DNA from: Flavobacterium luteum
GTDB taxonomy: Bacteria > Bacteroidota > Bacteroidia > Flavobacteriales > Flavobacteriaceae
Length of the DNA stretch: 64,000 nt
Assembly (NCBI RefSeq): GCF_008806775.1
Contig: NZ_WAEM01000001.1
Location: forward strand, 791,422 to 855,421
Reading direction: 5' to 3'
The position numbers were made by a program, and so were the translations under genes. Every line of letters begins with the position of its first letter. Position 1 is the first letter of the stretch. The notes below the pieces were generated by a model. It was not told the DNA's origin, did no database searches, and saw only the letters and a program-made list of their open reading frames with translations. This document shows positions 1-9,543 of this stretch, piece after piece.

Positions 1-2673
1 TATGCCTCTAGTGGAGGAACGGTTTACGTAAGAGTAGAAAATAGAGATGATCCTACTTGTTACTCTACTACAAGTTTCGAATTATTTGTATCTTTAGTTC
101 AGCCATTAGATGTATTACCGCCAGTTTTTGTCTGCGGCTCTTATACATTGCCTAAATTAGTAAATGGTTTTTATTTCGAAGGCACCAAGGGAACTTTGAG
201 ACAATTTTTTGAAGGGGACATTATTACTCCTCTTACTATTCCTAGTTTAAAGAATATTGTCACTATTTTTATCTTTGATCCTTTGTCACCTTGTATCCCT
301 CTGAAGGAAAATAGCCTTATTATTACTTTTGTAGATATTCCATTAATAACTCCAAAAAATCAAATTGTTTGTGATAATGAAGGTTATGCTCTTCCTGGTT
401 TAACTTATGGAAATTACTATTCTCTGCCTAACGGAACTGGAGATGTACTTACAGGTGTAATTAAAACACCACAAACAATATACACTTATTTCCAGTCTCT
501 AACCGATCCAACTTGTATTACCTCAGGAGTTTTTAAAGTTGACACTATAGTTTCCCCAATATTACCAGAATTTGCTAATACATATGACTGCCTGTCCTAT
601 AAATTACCTCCTTTAAGTGTTGGAAAATATTTTAATGCTTTAGGAAGTGAACTTTTACCAGGTACCGCAATAACTGCAGACGAAACCATTACTGTTGAAG
701 CCAAAACAAATACTAAACCAATTTGTACAGACACTAAATCTTTTAAAGTATTTATTGGCACTTTTCCCTATCCTAAAGACCCCAAAGATTGCGTAAAATT
801 TAAGCTTCCTGATTTACCTGTAGGCACCTATCATACTGCTCCTAACGGATTGGGTGATATAGTACCTTTTGGAACTGAAATAAATGTAACCACATCATTA
901 TATGTATACGTCCCTGCAGATGCTAACTCGAATTGTCCATCATTTGATGAAAAAATTACAATTACAATAGAATTACCCCCTTTATCAAACCCAAATGATG
1001 TTTCTAAAGCTTATTGTGATTCATACACGCTATTGCCATTAACCAATGGTAATTATTTTAAAGGTAGTGATGGTAGTGGTAAACCATTATTTGCAGGTGA
1101 TGATATAAAAAAAACAACGCCTCTTTATATTTATATTAGTGACGGAAATAAATGTAAAAATGAAATACCATTCACAATTACCATTAATCCTAACGCAAAA
1201 GTTGATAATAGAGCCAGTCTCGATTTTTGTGGAGGCGTAAACTATCCATTAACTCCAATGTCTGTAGGTTCTGTTGGAAATTATTATAAGGGTCCTCTAG
1301 GAACAGGTGGTAAACTTTTAGCCGGAGATGTTATTACTAAAACCAAAACGATATACATATATGGAACTACAACTACAGTACCGCCTTGTCCTGTAGAAAA
1401 TTATTTTACTCTAACTTTTACTCCTAGAGTAGACATATCAGCAGATATTAGCGTTTGTGAAAATTATATATTACCAGTGCTTACAGAAGGTGAATATTAT
1501 ACACTACCTAGTGGTCAAGGAACAAAACTTATTGCTGGAGACATTATAGACACTAATCAAACTATTTATATTTATAATGAATATCCTAACAGAAAAGAAA
1601 TTTGTACCGATGAGAGCAGTTTTACAGTAACTATTACTAGACCCATAGTAAATAATACTACCCCAACCAATAAAATTTATTGCGATGAAGATGGCGTTAA
1701 CGATGGTTCGATATTGATTGATTCAACTACGTTAAAAGAGGATATTCTTATAGGACAGCCTGAACCCTCTGCTAATTATAACATAAAGTATTATAATACA
1801 GTAGCTGATGCTATTATTGATAAAAATCCTATTACAACAGTAAAAACCCAAGATGTTTATTATAAAATAAATAATGTACTCACACCCAATTGCTTCAGCA
1901 TCGTAAATAAAATAGGCATAACCATTAATAAAATTCCTCTTCCTGATCCGAATGAAGGTTTAATATGTGTTAATATTAGCAACACAGTAGTCATTAATAG
2001 TGGTTTACCAATTGCCCCAGAAAATGTTTTTGAATGGTTTAACAACGATGCTAATGACTTAATGCCTTCAGAAACTAGTAACGAAATTACTGTTTCAGTA
2101 CCTGACATCTATGCAGTAAAAGTAACCAATACACTCACAACCTGTTCTTCTCAAAAAATAGCTGTAACAGTGGTTCGTTCTAGTCCACCTCTAAATATTG
2201 AATTAACAACAACGTCATTGGCCTTTGATGAAAACCAAGTCGTTACAGTTCTTAATCCTGGAGGAGAAGGAGATTATGAATACCAATTGGATTCTGGCCC
2301 TTTTCAAAGCAGTCCGGTTTTTGAAGGGATAAAACCAGGTATTCACGATATTACTGTAAGAGATAAAAACGGATGTGGATTAAAAAAAAGTGAGACGTTT
2401 TCTATAATTAATTATTTAAAATATTTTACTCCAAACGCAGACGGTTACAACGACACTTGGAACATTATTGGATTAAAAGACCCTGAGGCTTCAATTAGTA
2501 TTTTTGATCGTCATGGTAAATTAATAAAGCAAATTAGTCCTATTGGGACTGGTTGGGATGGAAATTATAATAATAAACCGTTGCCATCTAGTGATTATTG
2601 GTTTAAAGTTACCTATTTCGATGATTTAAGGAATAAAAAAGAATTTCAAGCTCATTTTTCTCTAAAAAGATAA
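1..2673 (+). CDS. Secreted repeat protein with T9SS type B (gliding-associated) C-terminal domain, 5' truncated
   Basis: The reading frame is open from the first base of the window, so the gene starts upstream; a TTG at 148 is internal. The visible 890 residues hold about seven repeats of 65-80 residues. Each begins with a Cys, then a pattern like Y-x-LP-x-L, a G-x-Y-F/Y turn, a glycine-rich stretch, GD-x-I, a TIYIY-like strand and a second Cys. Two or three divergent Ig-like segments follow. The last 85 residues, beginning FTPNADGYNDTW, match the gliding-motility-associated type B sorting domain (TIGR04131-like), which directs export by the type IX secretion system. The protein is expected at the cell surface or outside the cell. 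The ligand is unknown. A short gap separates it from the downstream methyltransferase gene. Confidence 0.9.
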   Translation, partial: YASSGGTVYVRVENRDDPTCYSTTSFELFVSLVQPLDVLPPVFVCGSYTLPKLVNGFYFEGTKGTLRQFFEGDIITPLTIPSLKNIVTIFIFDPLSPCIPLKENSLIITFVDIPLITPKNQIVCDNEGYALPGLTYGNYYSLPNGTGDVLTGVIKTPQTIYTYFQSLTDPTCITSGVFKVDTIVSPILPEFANTYDCLSYKLPPLSVGKYFNALGSELLPGTAITADETITVEAKTNTKPICTDTKSFKVFIGTFPYPKDPKDCVKFKLPDLPVGTYHTAPNGLGDIVPFGTEINVTTSLYVYVPADANSNCPSFDEKITITIELPPLSNPNDVSKAYCDSYTLLPLTNGNYFKGSDGSGKPLFAGDDIKKTTPLYIYISDGNKCKNEIPFTITINPNAKVDNRASLDFCGGVNYPLTPMSVGSVGNYYKGPLGTGGKLLAGDVITKTKTIYIYGTTTTVPPCPVENYFTLTFTPRVDISADISVCENYILPVLTEGEYYTLPSGQGTKLIAGDIIDTNQTIYIYNEYPNRKEICTDESSFTVTITRPIVNNTTPTNKIYCDEDGVNDGSILIDSTTLKEDILIGQPEPSANYNIKYYNTVADAIIDKNPITTVKTQDVYYKINNVLTPNCFSIVNKIGITINKIPLPDPNEGLICVNISNTVVINSGLPIAPENVFEWFNNDANDLMPSETSNEITVSVPDIYAVKVTNTLTTCSSQKIAVTVVRSSPPLNIELTTTSLAFDENQVVTVLNPGGEGDYEYQLDSGPFQSSPVFEGIKPGIHDITVRDKNGCGLKKSETFSIINYLKYFTPNADGYNDTWNIIGLKDPEASISIFDRHGKLIKQISPIGTGWDGNYNNKPLPSSDYWFKVTYFDDLRNKKEFQAHFSLKR

Positions 2674-2697
2674 TTATTCTAGAAAATCAAAAAGCTT

Positions 2698-3885
2698 TTG
2701 AATTTTACACTTCTACATATTGAAATACAGGAATTCATAACTGTAAATCTTGAAAAAAGCATTTCTACATTAGCCTTGCAAAAGAATCCATTTCCAGAAG
2801 TAAATTGGATAACACTATTAGAACAAATTATTGCCAAAAAGAAAGCCAAACAAAAACTGCCTACTTGGTTTCAATCAAAATTTATTTTATATCCTAGTAA
2901 AATAGCCATAGAACAAACGTCATCTGAGAAAACGGCTCTCTATAAATCATCATTAGTTTCAGGTGATAGTCTTATAGATTTAACTGGTGGTTTTGGTGTA
3001 GATGATTATTATTTTTCTAAAAAAGTGCAATCGGTTATACATTGTGAAATTAATATGGAATTGTCTGAAATTGTTGCCCATAATTTCGAAAAATTAAATG
3101 TAAAAAACATTTACTGCTATGAAGGTAATAGTCAAGATATATTACTCAAACAAAATAAAGAATTCGATTGGATTTATATAGATCCTTCTAGACGAAATGA
3201 TGAAAAAGGCAAGGTATTCATGCTAAAAGATTGCTTGCCAAATGTTCCAGATTTATTAGATTTTTATTTTGAATATTCAAATAATGTATTGATAAAAACA
3301 GCTCCAATTTTAGATATTTCTGCTGGATTATCAGAATTAAAAAATGTAAAAGCTATTCATATCATTGCAGTTGATAATGAGGTAAAAGAACTGCTTTGGG
3401 AATTGAGTAAAGATTACCAAGGTGAAATTTTAATTCAGACAGCAAACATTGAAAAATCGAGAATTTCAAAATTTGATTTTTATTTAAACGTAAATAAAAA
3501 ACTACCTACTTTTAGTTTACCAAAAAAATATCTTTTTGAACCCAATAGTGCTATTATGAAATCAGGTGGATTTGATGAAGTAAGTTCAAAATATAAAATT
3601 GATAAGTTACATCAACATTCCCATCTTTATACTTCAGATAAACTAATAGATTTTCCAGGAAGAATTTTTGAAATTGAAAACACAATTCCATATTCAAAAG
3701 TAATGATGAAAAAGGAATTTGAAAATCAGAATGCGAACATAACGACAAGAAATTTTCCGGAAAGTGTAGAAAATATTCGAAAAAAATGGAAAATTAAAGA
3801 CGGAGGAAATCGGTATTGTTTTTTTACAACCGATATAAATAATGCTAAAATAGTTTTAATTTGCACTAAAATAAAAGTATCATGA
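2698..3885 (+). CDS. Class I SAM-dependent methyltransferase (THUMP-like family)
   Basis: Cytoplasmic protein of 395 residues. The SAM-binding motif I is visible as DLTGGFGVD (residues 94-102), followed by an acidic strand end (CEIN) and a DPSRR motif (162-166) in the motif IV position. This layout fits the Bacteroidota THUMP-like methyltransferase family, whose members are probably RNA-modifying; the substrate cannot be told from sequence. The start is TTG: no in-frame ATG precedes the conserved N-terminal helix, and using a later Met would remove it. The stop overlaps the next gene's ATG (ATGA), which implies translational coupling to the small secreted protein downstream. Confidence 0.85.
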   Translation: MNFTLLHIEIQEFITVNLEKSISTLALQKNPFPEVNWITLLEQIIAKKKAKQKLPTWFQSKFILYPSKIAIEQTSSEKTALYKSSLVSGDSLIDLTGGFGVDDYYFSKKVQSVIHCEINMELSEIVAHNFEKLNVKNIYCYEGNSQDILLKQNKEFDWIYIDPSRRNDEKGKVFMLKDCLPNVPDLLDFYFEYSNNVLIKTAPILDISAGLSELKNVKAIHIIAVDNEVKELLWELSKDYQGEILIQTANIEKSRISKFDFYLNVNKKLPTFSLPKKYLFEPNSAIMKSGGFDEVSSKYKIDKLHQHSHLYTSDKLIDFPGRIFEIENTIPYSKVMMKKEFENQNANITTRNFPESVENIRKKWKIKDGGNRYCFFTTDINNAKIVLICTKIKVS

Positions 3886-4448
3886 AACATATTGTATTTA
3901 CAATTATTATCTTATTAAATTTGAATATTTATGGTCAAAAACCATGCGAAATAAGTACTGATGTTACTGATTCGATAGGGAAATATAAATCGACAAAAGA
4001 GTATCTTGTGTATGAAAAAAATTTCAACGAAAAATCAAGTTTTATTTTTGCTTCATTCGTTTTAACAGATAAAATTCCAATATTAAATTTACAGTTCATA
4101 GAAAAAAGTAAAGAATTTATCAAAGCAAAATGTTTTGATAGTAACTCTAAATTGTATTTACAATTAATGAACAGTAAAATAATTACACTATCTCATACCA
4201 GTCAGGAAAGTTGTGGCACGTTATTAAGAGATGCTAAAGGATTTGACAACAGAATATTAACAGGGTATTTTTTAATTAAAAAAGAAAATTTTGTAGATCT
4301 TAAAAATTCTCCCGTTTCCTTTATTCGAATAAAATACAGCACAGAAAATGAAGATTATATTTTTAAGAAAGAATTAAAATCAGAATTAAACGCGACGGTA
4401 TCAGAACCGGAGAGTTTTTTTATAAATTACTTACACTGCATCGAATAA
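3882..4448 (+). CDS. Hypothetical secreted protein
   Basis: The protein has 188 residues. The first 19 form a signal peptide (hydrophobic core IIILLN, cut after YGQ), so it is probably periplasmic or outer-membrane associated. The remainder is a mixed beta-rich domain with no motif I recognise and two central cysteines. It overlaps the upstream methyltransferase by four bases (ATGA), so the two are likely co-translated. It converges with the VanX-like gene, with only three bases between stop codons and no clear terminator. Function unknown. Confidence 0.75.
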   Translation: MKHIVFTIIILLNLNIYGQKPCEISTDVTDSIGKYKSTKEYLVYEKNFNEKSSFIFASFVLTDKIPILNLQFIEKSKEFIKAKCFDSNSKLYLQLMNSKIITLSHTSQESCGTLLRDAKGFDNRILTGYFLIKKENFVDLKNSPVSFIRIKYSTENEDYIFKKELKSELNATVSEPESFFINYLHCIE

Positions 4449-4451
4449 ATA

Positions 4452-5195
4452 TTAATCGCAAATCCATTTAAAATTAGATAAGTTATCTTTTTTTGCGTTT
4501 TTTAAATTATAATGCCACCATTCACTATCAAAAATTCTAAAATTGGCACGAATCATTCCATTTTTTAGTAATTTCCTATTATTTTTTACTTCCTCAGAAA
4601 GATTTTCAAATTCATGACTTGATTCTATTCCAAAAAAATCAAAAGGAGTTCCCATATCCAATTCTTTTCCATTACTATCAACCAAAGTAATATCTACCGC
4701 TCCTCCTCTATTGTGTATGGATCCTTTTTTAGGATTAGCTACATAATCAGGATTTGAAATTATACTCCACATTTTTTTCTGAACATCTAGAGGTCTGTAA
4801 CAGTCAAAAAGCTTAATATGATAACCTTTATTCATAAAACGTTCATTTGCTTTAAGTAATGCCTTTATAGTTCTTAATCTCAAATAGCATTCAGAACAAT
4901 CATAAACTTTAATTTTTAAAAAATTATCATTAGTGGCATATTTCATATCATAAAAAAAATCAGAACTGTAGTCTTTTAAATTTACAAAAGAAGTATCCGC
5001 AATGGATTCAAATAGTTTGGGAGTTAATTCTTGACTATTAACAATTTCTATATTAGATTCTGTAGCTTCTTTCTTTTCAAAAGGATAGATAATCGTATTG
5101 ATAATTTCGGTTTTTGGATTTTTTTTTGTGTGTATAGAACAAGAAAACAATACAAAAGCCAAAAACAAGGAAAGAAACAAGAATGATTTATTCAT
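4452..5195 (-). CDS. VanX-like D-alanyl-D-alanine dipeptidase, lipoprotein
   Basis: The protein has 247 residues. A lipoprotein signal ends in LFSC with Cys19, so it should be anchored to a membrane on the periplasmic side. The body is a peptidase family M15D domain: YRP (residues 133-135), SIHNRGGAVD with zinc ligands His161 and Asp168, and SEWWH with catalytic Glu225 and ligand His228. VanX enzymes hydrolyse D-Ala-D-Ala. In a species with no other visible van genes here, a role in peptidoglycan dipeptide salvage or turnover is more likely than vancomycin resistance. It is transcribed alone, divergently from the DUF4397 gene. Confidence 0.88.
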   Translation of the reverse strand: MNKSFLFLSLFLAFVLFSCSIHTKKNPKTEIINTIIYPFEKKEATESNIEIVNSQELTPKLFESIADTSFVNLKDYSSDFFYDMKYATNDNFLKIKVYDCSECYLRLRTIKALLKANERFMNKGYHIKLFDCYRPLDVQKKMWSIISNPDYVANPKKGSIHNRGGAVDITLVDSNGKELDMGTPFDFFGIESSHEFENLSEEVKNNRKLLKNGMIRANFRIFDSEWWHYNLKNAKKDNLSNFKWICD

Positions 5196-5270
5196 AAAAA
5201 TAGGGTTTAATATGCAAATTAAATAAAAATAAGAGATAAAATAATTTTTAATTCAATTTAGAAATTACAT

Positions 5271-5290
5271 TGTTCAATATTGTTCAATAT
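5271..5290. repeat. Perfect 10-bp tandem repeat upstream of the DUF4397 gene
   Basis: TGTTCAATAT occurs twice back to back. It lies about 80 bases before the start of the DUF4397 gene and about 75 bases upstream of the VanX-like gene on the other strand. One helical turn of spacing would suit a cooperative DNA-binding protein, but this could be chance in AT-rich DNA. Confidence 0.35.
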
Positions 5291-5336
5291 TATTTAATAA
5301 TTAACTATTTAAAATATAAAATATAAAACTTTAAAC

Positions 5337-5344
5337 TAAATTTG
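5337..5344 (+). promoter_or_regulatory. Candidate -7 promoter box (TAAATTTG) for the DUF4397 gene
   Basis: TAAATTTG matches the Bacteroidota -7 consensus TANNTTTG and lies 25 bases before the ATG at 5370. No clear TTG -33 element sits at the usual 17-23 base distance, so this is a weak call. Confidence 0.35.
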
Positions 5345-5369
5345 CACTTTGAAATTATAACAACTCAGC

Positions 5370-8300
5370 ATGAAAAATTTAATTCATTTATTAAGCACTT
5401 ATTTCATATTATTATTTACAAATTTAATTTTTTCCCAAACTGCACCAGTACAAATAATTCACAATTCAGCAGATTTAACATTAAACACAGTAGACATTTA
5501 TCTAGATGGCACTATTCTAATAGATGATCTAGCTTTTAGATCAGCTACGCCTTTTCTAGATTTACCAGCTGGAAATTTAATTAGCATTGGCATAGCACCT
5601 GGAAATAGCACTTCTAGTTCTGAAAGCTTTTTTAATATATCAACCACATTAGATACTAATGAAACTTACATCATGGTTGGAAATGGAATTGTAAGTGCAT
5701 CTGGGTATTCTCCAAATGAACCTTTTGCCTTATCTATTTTTCCACAAGGCAGAAAAATTGCAACAAATCCCCTGAATACCGATGTGCTTTTTTGCCATGG
5801 GGGAACTGACACTGGTTCTGTAGATATTGTAAATACTACTGTTCTACCAATAAGTAAATTTATAAATAATCTTTCATATACAAGCTTCAACTCTAACTAT
5901 TTAGATCTTACTACATCAAACTATACTATTGACGTAACCGATGTTTCAGGAAATAGAGTTGTTAGATCATATGATTTCTTTTTAGAACGGTTAAATCTTC
6001 AAGGACAAGCTATAACAGTTGTTTCGAACGGATTTTTAAATCGTTCGCAAAATAGTAATGGTGCTTCTTATGGGTTATGGATTGCACTTGCAAGTGGGGG
6101 AAGTTTGATAGAATTAGTACAATCAAATTATGCCAGAGTACAAATTTTACATAACTCAGCTGACTTAAGCATTGCAACTGTTGATTTGTATGTAAACAAT
6201 AAACTTGTAAAAGATAATTTTGCATTTAGATCATCAACGCCTTACCTTGATTTAGATGCTAGTGTTCCTGTTAGAATAGATATAGCTCCATCTAATAGTA
6301 CTTCTAGCGCAGAAAGTATTTATAATTTTACTACAACATTTACAATAGGAGAAACCTATATTCTTGTTGCAAATGGTGTTTTAAGTACTACTGGGTATTC
6401 CCCAAGCATACCTTTAAATTTCTCTGTATTTAATAAAGGCAGAGAGACTTCTTTTGATTCTATTAATACTGATATACTTATTTATCATGGTGCGACTGAC
6501 GCTCCTACTATTGACATTGTTGAAACAGACGTTCCACTTGGCACTTTAGCAAATGATATTTCTTATTCATCATTTTCTTCTGATTACATTGAATTACCAA
6601 CTGCAGACTATGCAATTGATGTTAGAGCGGCTAACGGCAATACTGTTCTAAAAACATACTCTGGTGCTTTACAAACTTTAGGTTTAAACGGAGCTTCATT
6701 AACAATTGTAGCGAGTGGTTTTTTAAATCCAACACAGAATAGTGATTGTCCAGAATTTGGATTGTGGGTAGCTGGAGTATTTGGTGGTGATATGATTCCT
6801 TTACAATTGTACGTGCCAACACCTAAAGCTCGAGTACAAATCATTCATAATTCAGCCGATGCAGCCAATAGGTTTGTTGACGTGTATCTTAATGGACAAA
6901 TTTTAATAAATGATTTCAATTTTAGAACCGCATCAAAGTTCATAAATATACCCGCAGAAACTCCAATAACAATTTCAGTTGCACCTTCTTCAAGCACCTC
7001 AGATTCTGAAAGTTTTTATACGTTTACAGAAACTTTAACTAATAATAAAAAATACATAATTGTTGCCAATGGTAATACAAGTACAAGCGGCTATACTCCT
7101 AATCAACCCTTTGGTTTTTCTATTTTTGATCAAGGTAGAGAAATCGCCTCAAATACAGGTAATACCGATATTCTTGTGAATCACGGTGCAACAGATGCTC
7201 CTATAGTTGATATCGTAGAAACAAGTGTTCCTGCTGGCACTATTGTAGACAACATATCTTATAATTCATTTAATTCAAATTACTTAGAACTACCAACAGA
7301 AGACTTTACGCTAAACGTTACAGATACTAATGGAACAACAGTTCTTAAAACATACTTAGCACTTTTTGAATCTTTTAATTTTAGTGGAAAAGCATTAACA
7401 ATTGTAGCTAGTGGATTTTTAGACCCTTCACAAAATAATAATGGACCTGAATTTGGATTGTGGGTAGCAACATCATTAGGCGGAAATATGATTCCACTTC
7501 AGCTAAAAGAACAAATATTCACATCTCGTGTACAAATTATCCATAATTCTCCTGATGCTGCCAATGCTTTAGTTGACGTATATCTTAATGGAGAGATTTT
7601 ATTAGATGATTTTAAATTTAGAACAGCAACCGAATTTATGGATGTACCAGCAGAAACAACAATAACTATTTCAATAGCGCCGTCTACAAGTACTTCTGAT
7701 ACTGAAAGTTTTTACACATTTACTGAAACTTTAGCTTCTGATAAAACATACGTTATGGTAGCTAATGGAATTACAAGCACAACTGGTTATACTCCTAACC
7801 AACCTTTTGGCTTATCTATTTTTGATCAAGGTAGAGAAATTGCCTCAAATACAGGTAATACCGATATTCTTATAAGTCATGGTGCAACAGACGCTCCTAT
7901 TGTTGATATCATAGAAACAAGCATTCCTGCTGGCACCATAGTTGATGATATATCTTACAACTCATTTAATTCGAATTATTTAGAACTGTCTACTGCTAAT
8001 TATGTTTTAGATGTAAGAGATATTACAGGAATAAATATTATAGCGAGTTATTCTGCTCCATTGGCAACTTTGAATCTTCAAGGACAAGCATTAACAGTAG
8101 TGGCAAGTGGCTTTATAGATTCATTACAAAATAGTAGTGGCTCTCCATTTGGATTATGGGCAGCGTTAGCATCAGGAGGCGATTTGATAGAATTAGAAAA
8201 TGCAAACCTTAAAACGGAGGGATTTTCGAATAATATGTTTACTATTTTTCCAAATCCTGTTTCGAGTATTTTAAATATTTCTATTCCTAAAGATAAAAAA

Positions 8301-8465
8301 ATCTATGGGACAAGGATTGTTGATGCTACTGGTAGAACTATCAAAAACGATACTTTAGTAAAAAATAATTCAATAGACATTTCGAATTTATCAAATGGAA
8401 TATACATGTTAAGTATAGAAATTGATGGAGGAAATTACAATAAAAAATTTATAGTTAGAAAGTAA
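5370..8465 (+). CDS. Secreted protein with four DUF4397 repeats and T9SS type A sorting domain
   Basis: The protein has 1031 residues. A signal peptide of about 22 residues (ending IFSQ) is followed by four tandem repeats of about 231 residues. Each opens with VQI-I/L-HNS-A/P-D, then a (V/I)D(V/I/L)Y strand, and later carries IAP-x-xSTS and a GYxPxxP turn. These are DUF4397 domains, beta-sandwich modules of unknown ligand found in secreted proteins. The last 75 residues (from FTIFPNPVSS) form a type A T9SS sorting domain ending in KKFIVRK. Repeats 3 and 4 are much more alike at the DNA level than the others, which suggests recent duplication. An adhesin or surface-layer role is a guess. Confidence 0.9.
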   Translation: MKNLIHLLSTYFILLFTNLIFSQTAPVQIIHNSADLTLNTVDIYLDGTILIDDLAFRSATPFLDLPAGNLISIGIAPGNSTSSSESFFNISTTLDTNETYIMVGNGIVSASGYSPNEPFALSIFPQGRKIATNPLNTDVLFCHGGTDTGSVDIVNTTVLPISKFINNLSYTSFNSNYLDLTTSNYTIDVTDVSGNRVVRSYDFFLERLNLQGQAITVVSNGFLNRSQNSNGASYGLWIALASGGSLIELVQSNYARVQILHNSADLSIATVDLYVNNKLVKDNFAFRSSTPYLDLDASVPVRIDIAPSNSTSSAESIYNFTTTFTIGETYILVANGVLSTTGYSPSIPLNFSVFNKGRETSFDSINTDILIYHGATDAPTIDIVETDVPLGTLANDISYSSFSSDYIELPTADYAIDVRAANGNTVLKTYSGALQTLGLNGASLTIVASGFLNPTQNSDCPEFGLWVAGVFGGDMIPLQLYVPTPKARVQIIHNSADAANRFVDVYLNGQILINDFNFRTASKFINIPAETPITISVAPSSSTSDSESFYTFTETLTNNKKYIIVANGNTSTSGYTPNQPFGFSIFDQGREIASNTGNTDILVNHGATDAPIVDIVETSVPAGTIVDNISYNSFNSNYLELPTEDFTLNVTDTNGTTVLKTYLALFESFNFSGKALTIVASGFLDPSQNNNGPEFGLWVATSLGGNMIPLQLKEQIFTSRVQIIHNSPDAANALVDVYLNGEILLDDFKFRTATEFMDVPAETTITISIAPSTSTSDTESFYTFTETLASDKTYVMVANGITSTTGYTPNQPFGLSIFDQGREIASNTGNTDILISHGATDAPIVDIIETSIPAGTIVDDISYNSFNSNYLELSTANYVLDVRDITGINIIASYSAPLATLNLQGQALTVVASGFIDSLQNSSGSPFGLWAALASGGDLIELENANLKTEGFSNNMFTIFPNPVSSILNISIPKDKKIYGTRIVDATGRTIKNDTLVKNNSIDISNLSNGIYMLSIEIDGGNYNKKFIVRK

Positions 8466-8794
8466 TAGATATATAAGTATCTTGATAAATACTATTTAAA
8501 TTTTTTTCGTATTATGACTTCCTCTGAGTCTCCCCTTTAAATTTAATTCGTGCCGAAACATTGAAATTGGGACAAATAGGAGAATCTTTAAAACTTTTTC
8601 AAGATTTATAAATAAATATGGAAAAATAAGTTATTTACTGAATTTTGGATTTATTGATATAAATTTATTTGGTTTATTATACTTCAAATAATTATAGCCA
8701 ACGGTTTGATTATAATCTTTTTTAATACTAAGGTACTTAAACATTATTAACTCAAAATTAATTCCGAAATTTATAAGACAGAAAACTGCCATAA
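8466..8794. other. Intergenic region, no gene recognised
   Basis: I see only very short open frames. A weak AT-rich hairpin (AGTAT/ATACT at 8476-8493) follows the DUF4397 stop and is followed by a T-run; it could be a poor terminator. The rest probably carries the promoter of the Crp/Fnr regulator, but no convincing box could be assigned. Confidence 0.5.
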
Positions 8795-9427
8795 ATGAAA
8801 AATATACTGAAAGAAACCTACGGATTACTTTTTGAAGAAAAGCTAATTGACGAAATAGTAGCTGTTTCTTTATTGCGGGACTTTAAACAAGACGATATAC
8901 TCATTGATTTTGGTGATTACATCAAGAAAATGCCATTACTAATTTCTGGTGCTATAAAAATACTTAGAGAAGATGTTGATGAGGGCGATCTACTTTTATA
9001 TTTTATAGAAAAAGGCGACACTTGCGCCATGTCTATGGCCTGCTGCATGGGTGAAACTAAAAGCGAAATTAAAGCAGTTGCAGAGACCAATGGTACCGTA
9101 ATTATGATACCCGTTCATAAAATGGAAGAATGGTTAGGGAAGTACAAGAGTTGGAGAAACTACATTTTTAATAGCTATAACAGTCGTTTAAAAGAAATGC
9201 TCCATACAATTGACAATCTCGCATTTATGAACATGGACAAAAGAATATTGCATTACTTACAGGATAAGGTAAAAATCAATCATTCTAAAGAAATAAAAAA
9301 TACCCATCAACAAATTGCCTACGATTTGCACACTTCAAGAGTAGTGGTTTCTAGAATACTGAAATCCCTAGAAAATGAAGGAACAATTCGTTTGCATAGA
9401 GCTTCAATCGAACTTCTTAAATCATAA
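8795..9427 (+). CDS. Crp/Fnr family transcriptional regulator
   Basis: The protein has 210 residues. An N-terminal cyclic-nucleotide-binding-type beta barrel (about 1-125) is joined by a long helix to a winged helix-turn-helix (about 150-205, with HQQIAYDLHTSRVVVSRIL as the recognition segment). The sensor domain has three cysteines in DTCAMSMACC, which could sense redox or sulfur state; this is inference. No classical FNR iron-sulfur Cys spacing is seen at the N-terminus. It heads the sulfur-handling genes at 9544-12389 and is probably their regulator; homologous neighbourhoods with this gene order are familiar in Flavobacteriaceae. Confidence 0.88.
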   Translation: MKNILKETYGLLFEEKLIDEIVAVSLLRDFKQDDILIDFGDYIKKMPLLISGAIKILREDVDEGDLLLYFIEKGDTCAMSMACCMGETKSEIKAVAETNGTVIMIPVHKMEEWLGKYKSWRNYIFNSYNSRLKEMLHTIDNLAFMNMDKRILHYLQDKVKINHSKEIKNTHQQIAYDLHTSRVVVSRILKSLENEGTIRLHRASIELLKS

Positions 9428-9543
9428 ATCCAACTCTTGACTCTCAAAACACAACTTAAAACCCATAACTTCTAAACTCTGTAACTTTTGTTGCACAAAG
9501 AATATAATTTTTGGTTCATCTTTGCACTATCAAATAGTACTAG

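Noticed and set aside
4452..5195. Vancomycin resistance determinant
   Set aside because: The protein is VanX-like, but no VanH, VanA-type ligase or VanRS genes are nearby; cell-wall dipeptide turnover is the simpler reading.
9487..9499. FNR/CRP-type operator before TauE
   Set aside because: The TTTGT-N3-ACAAA repeat has only five-base arms and does not match known Crp or Fnr consensus; kept only as a note in the TauE entry.
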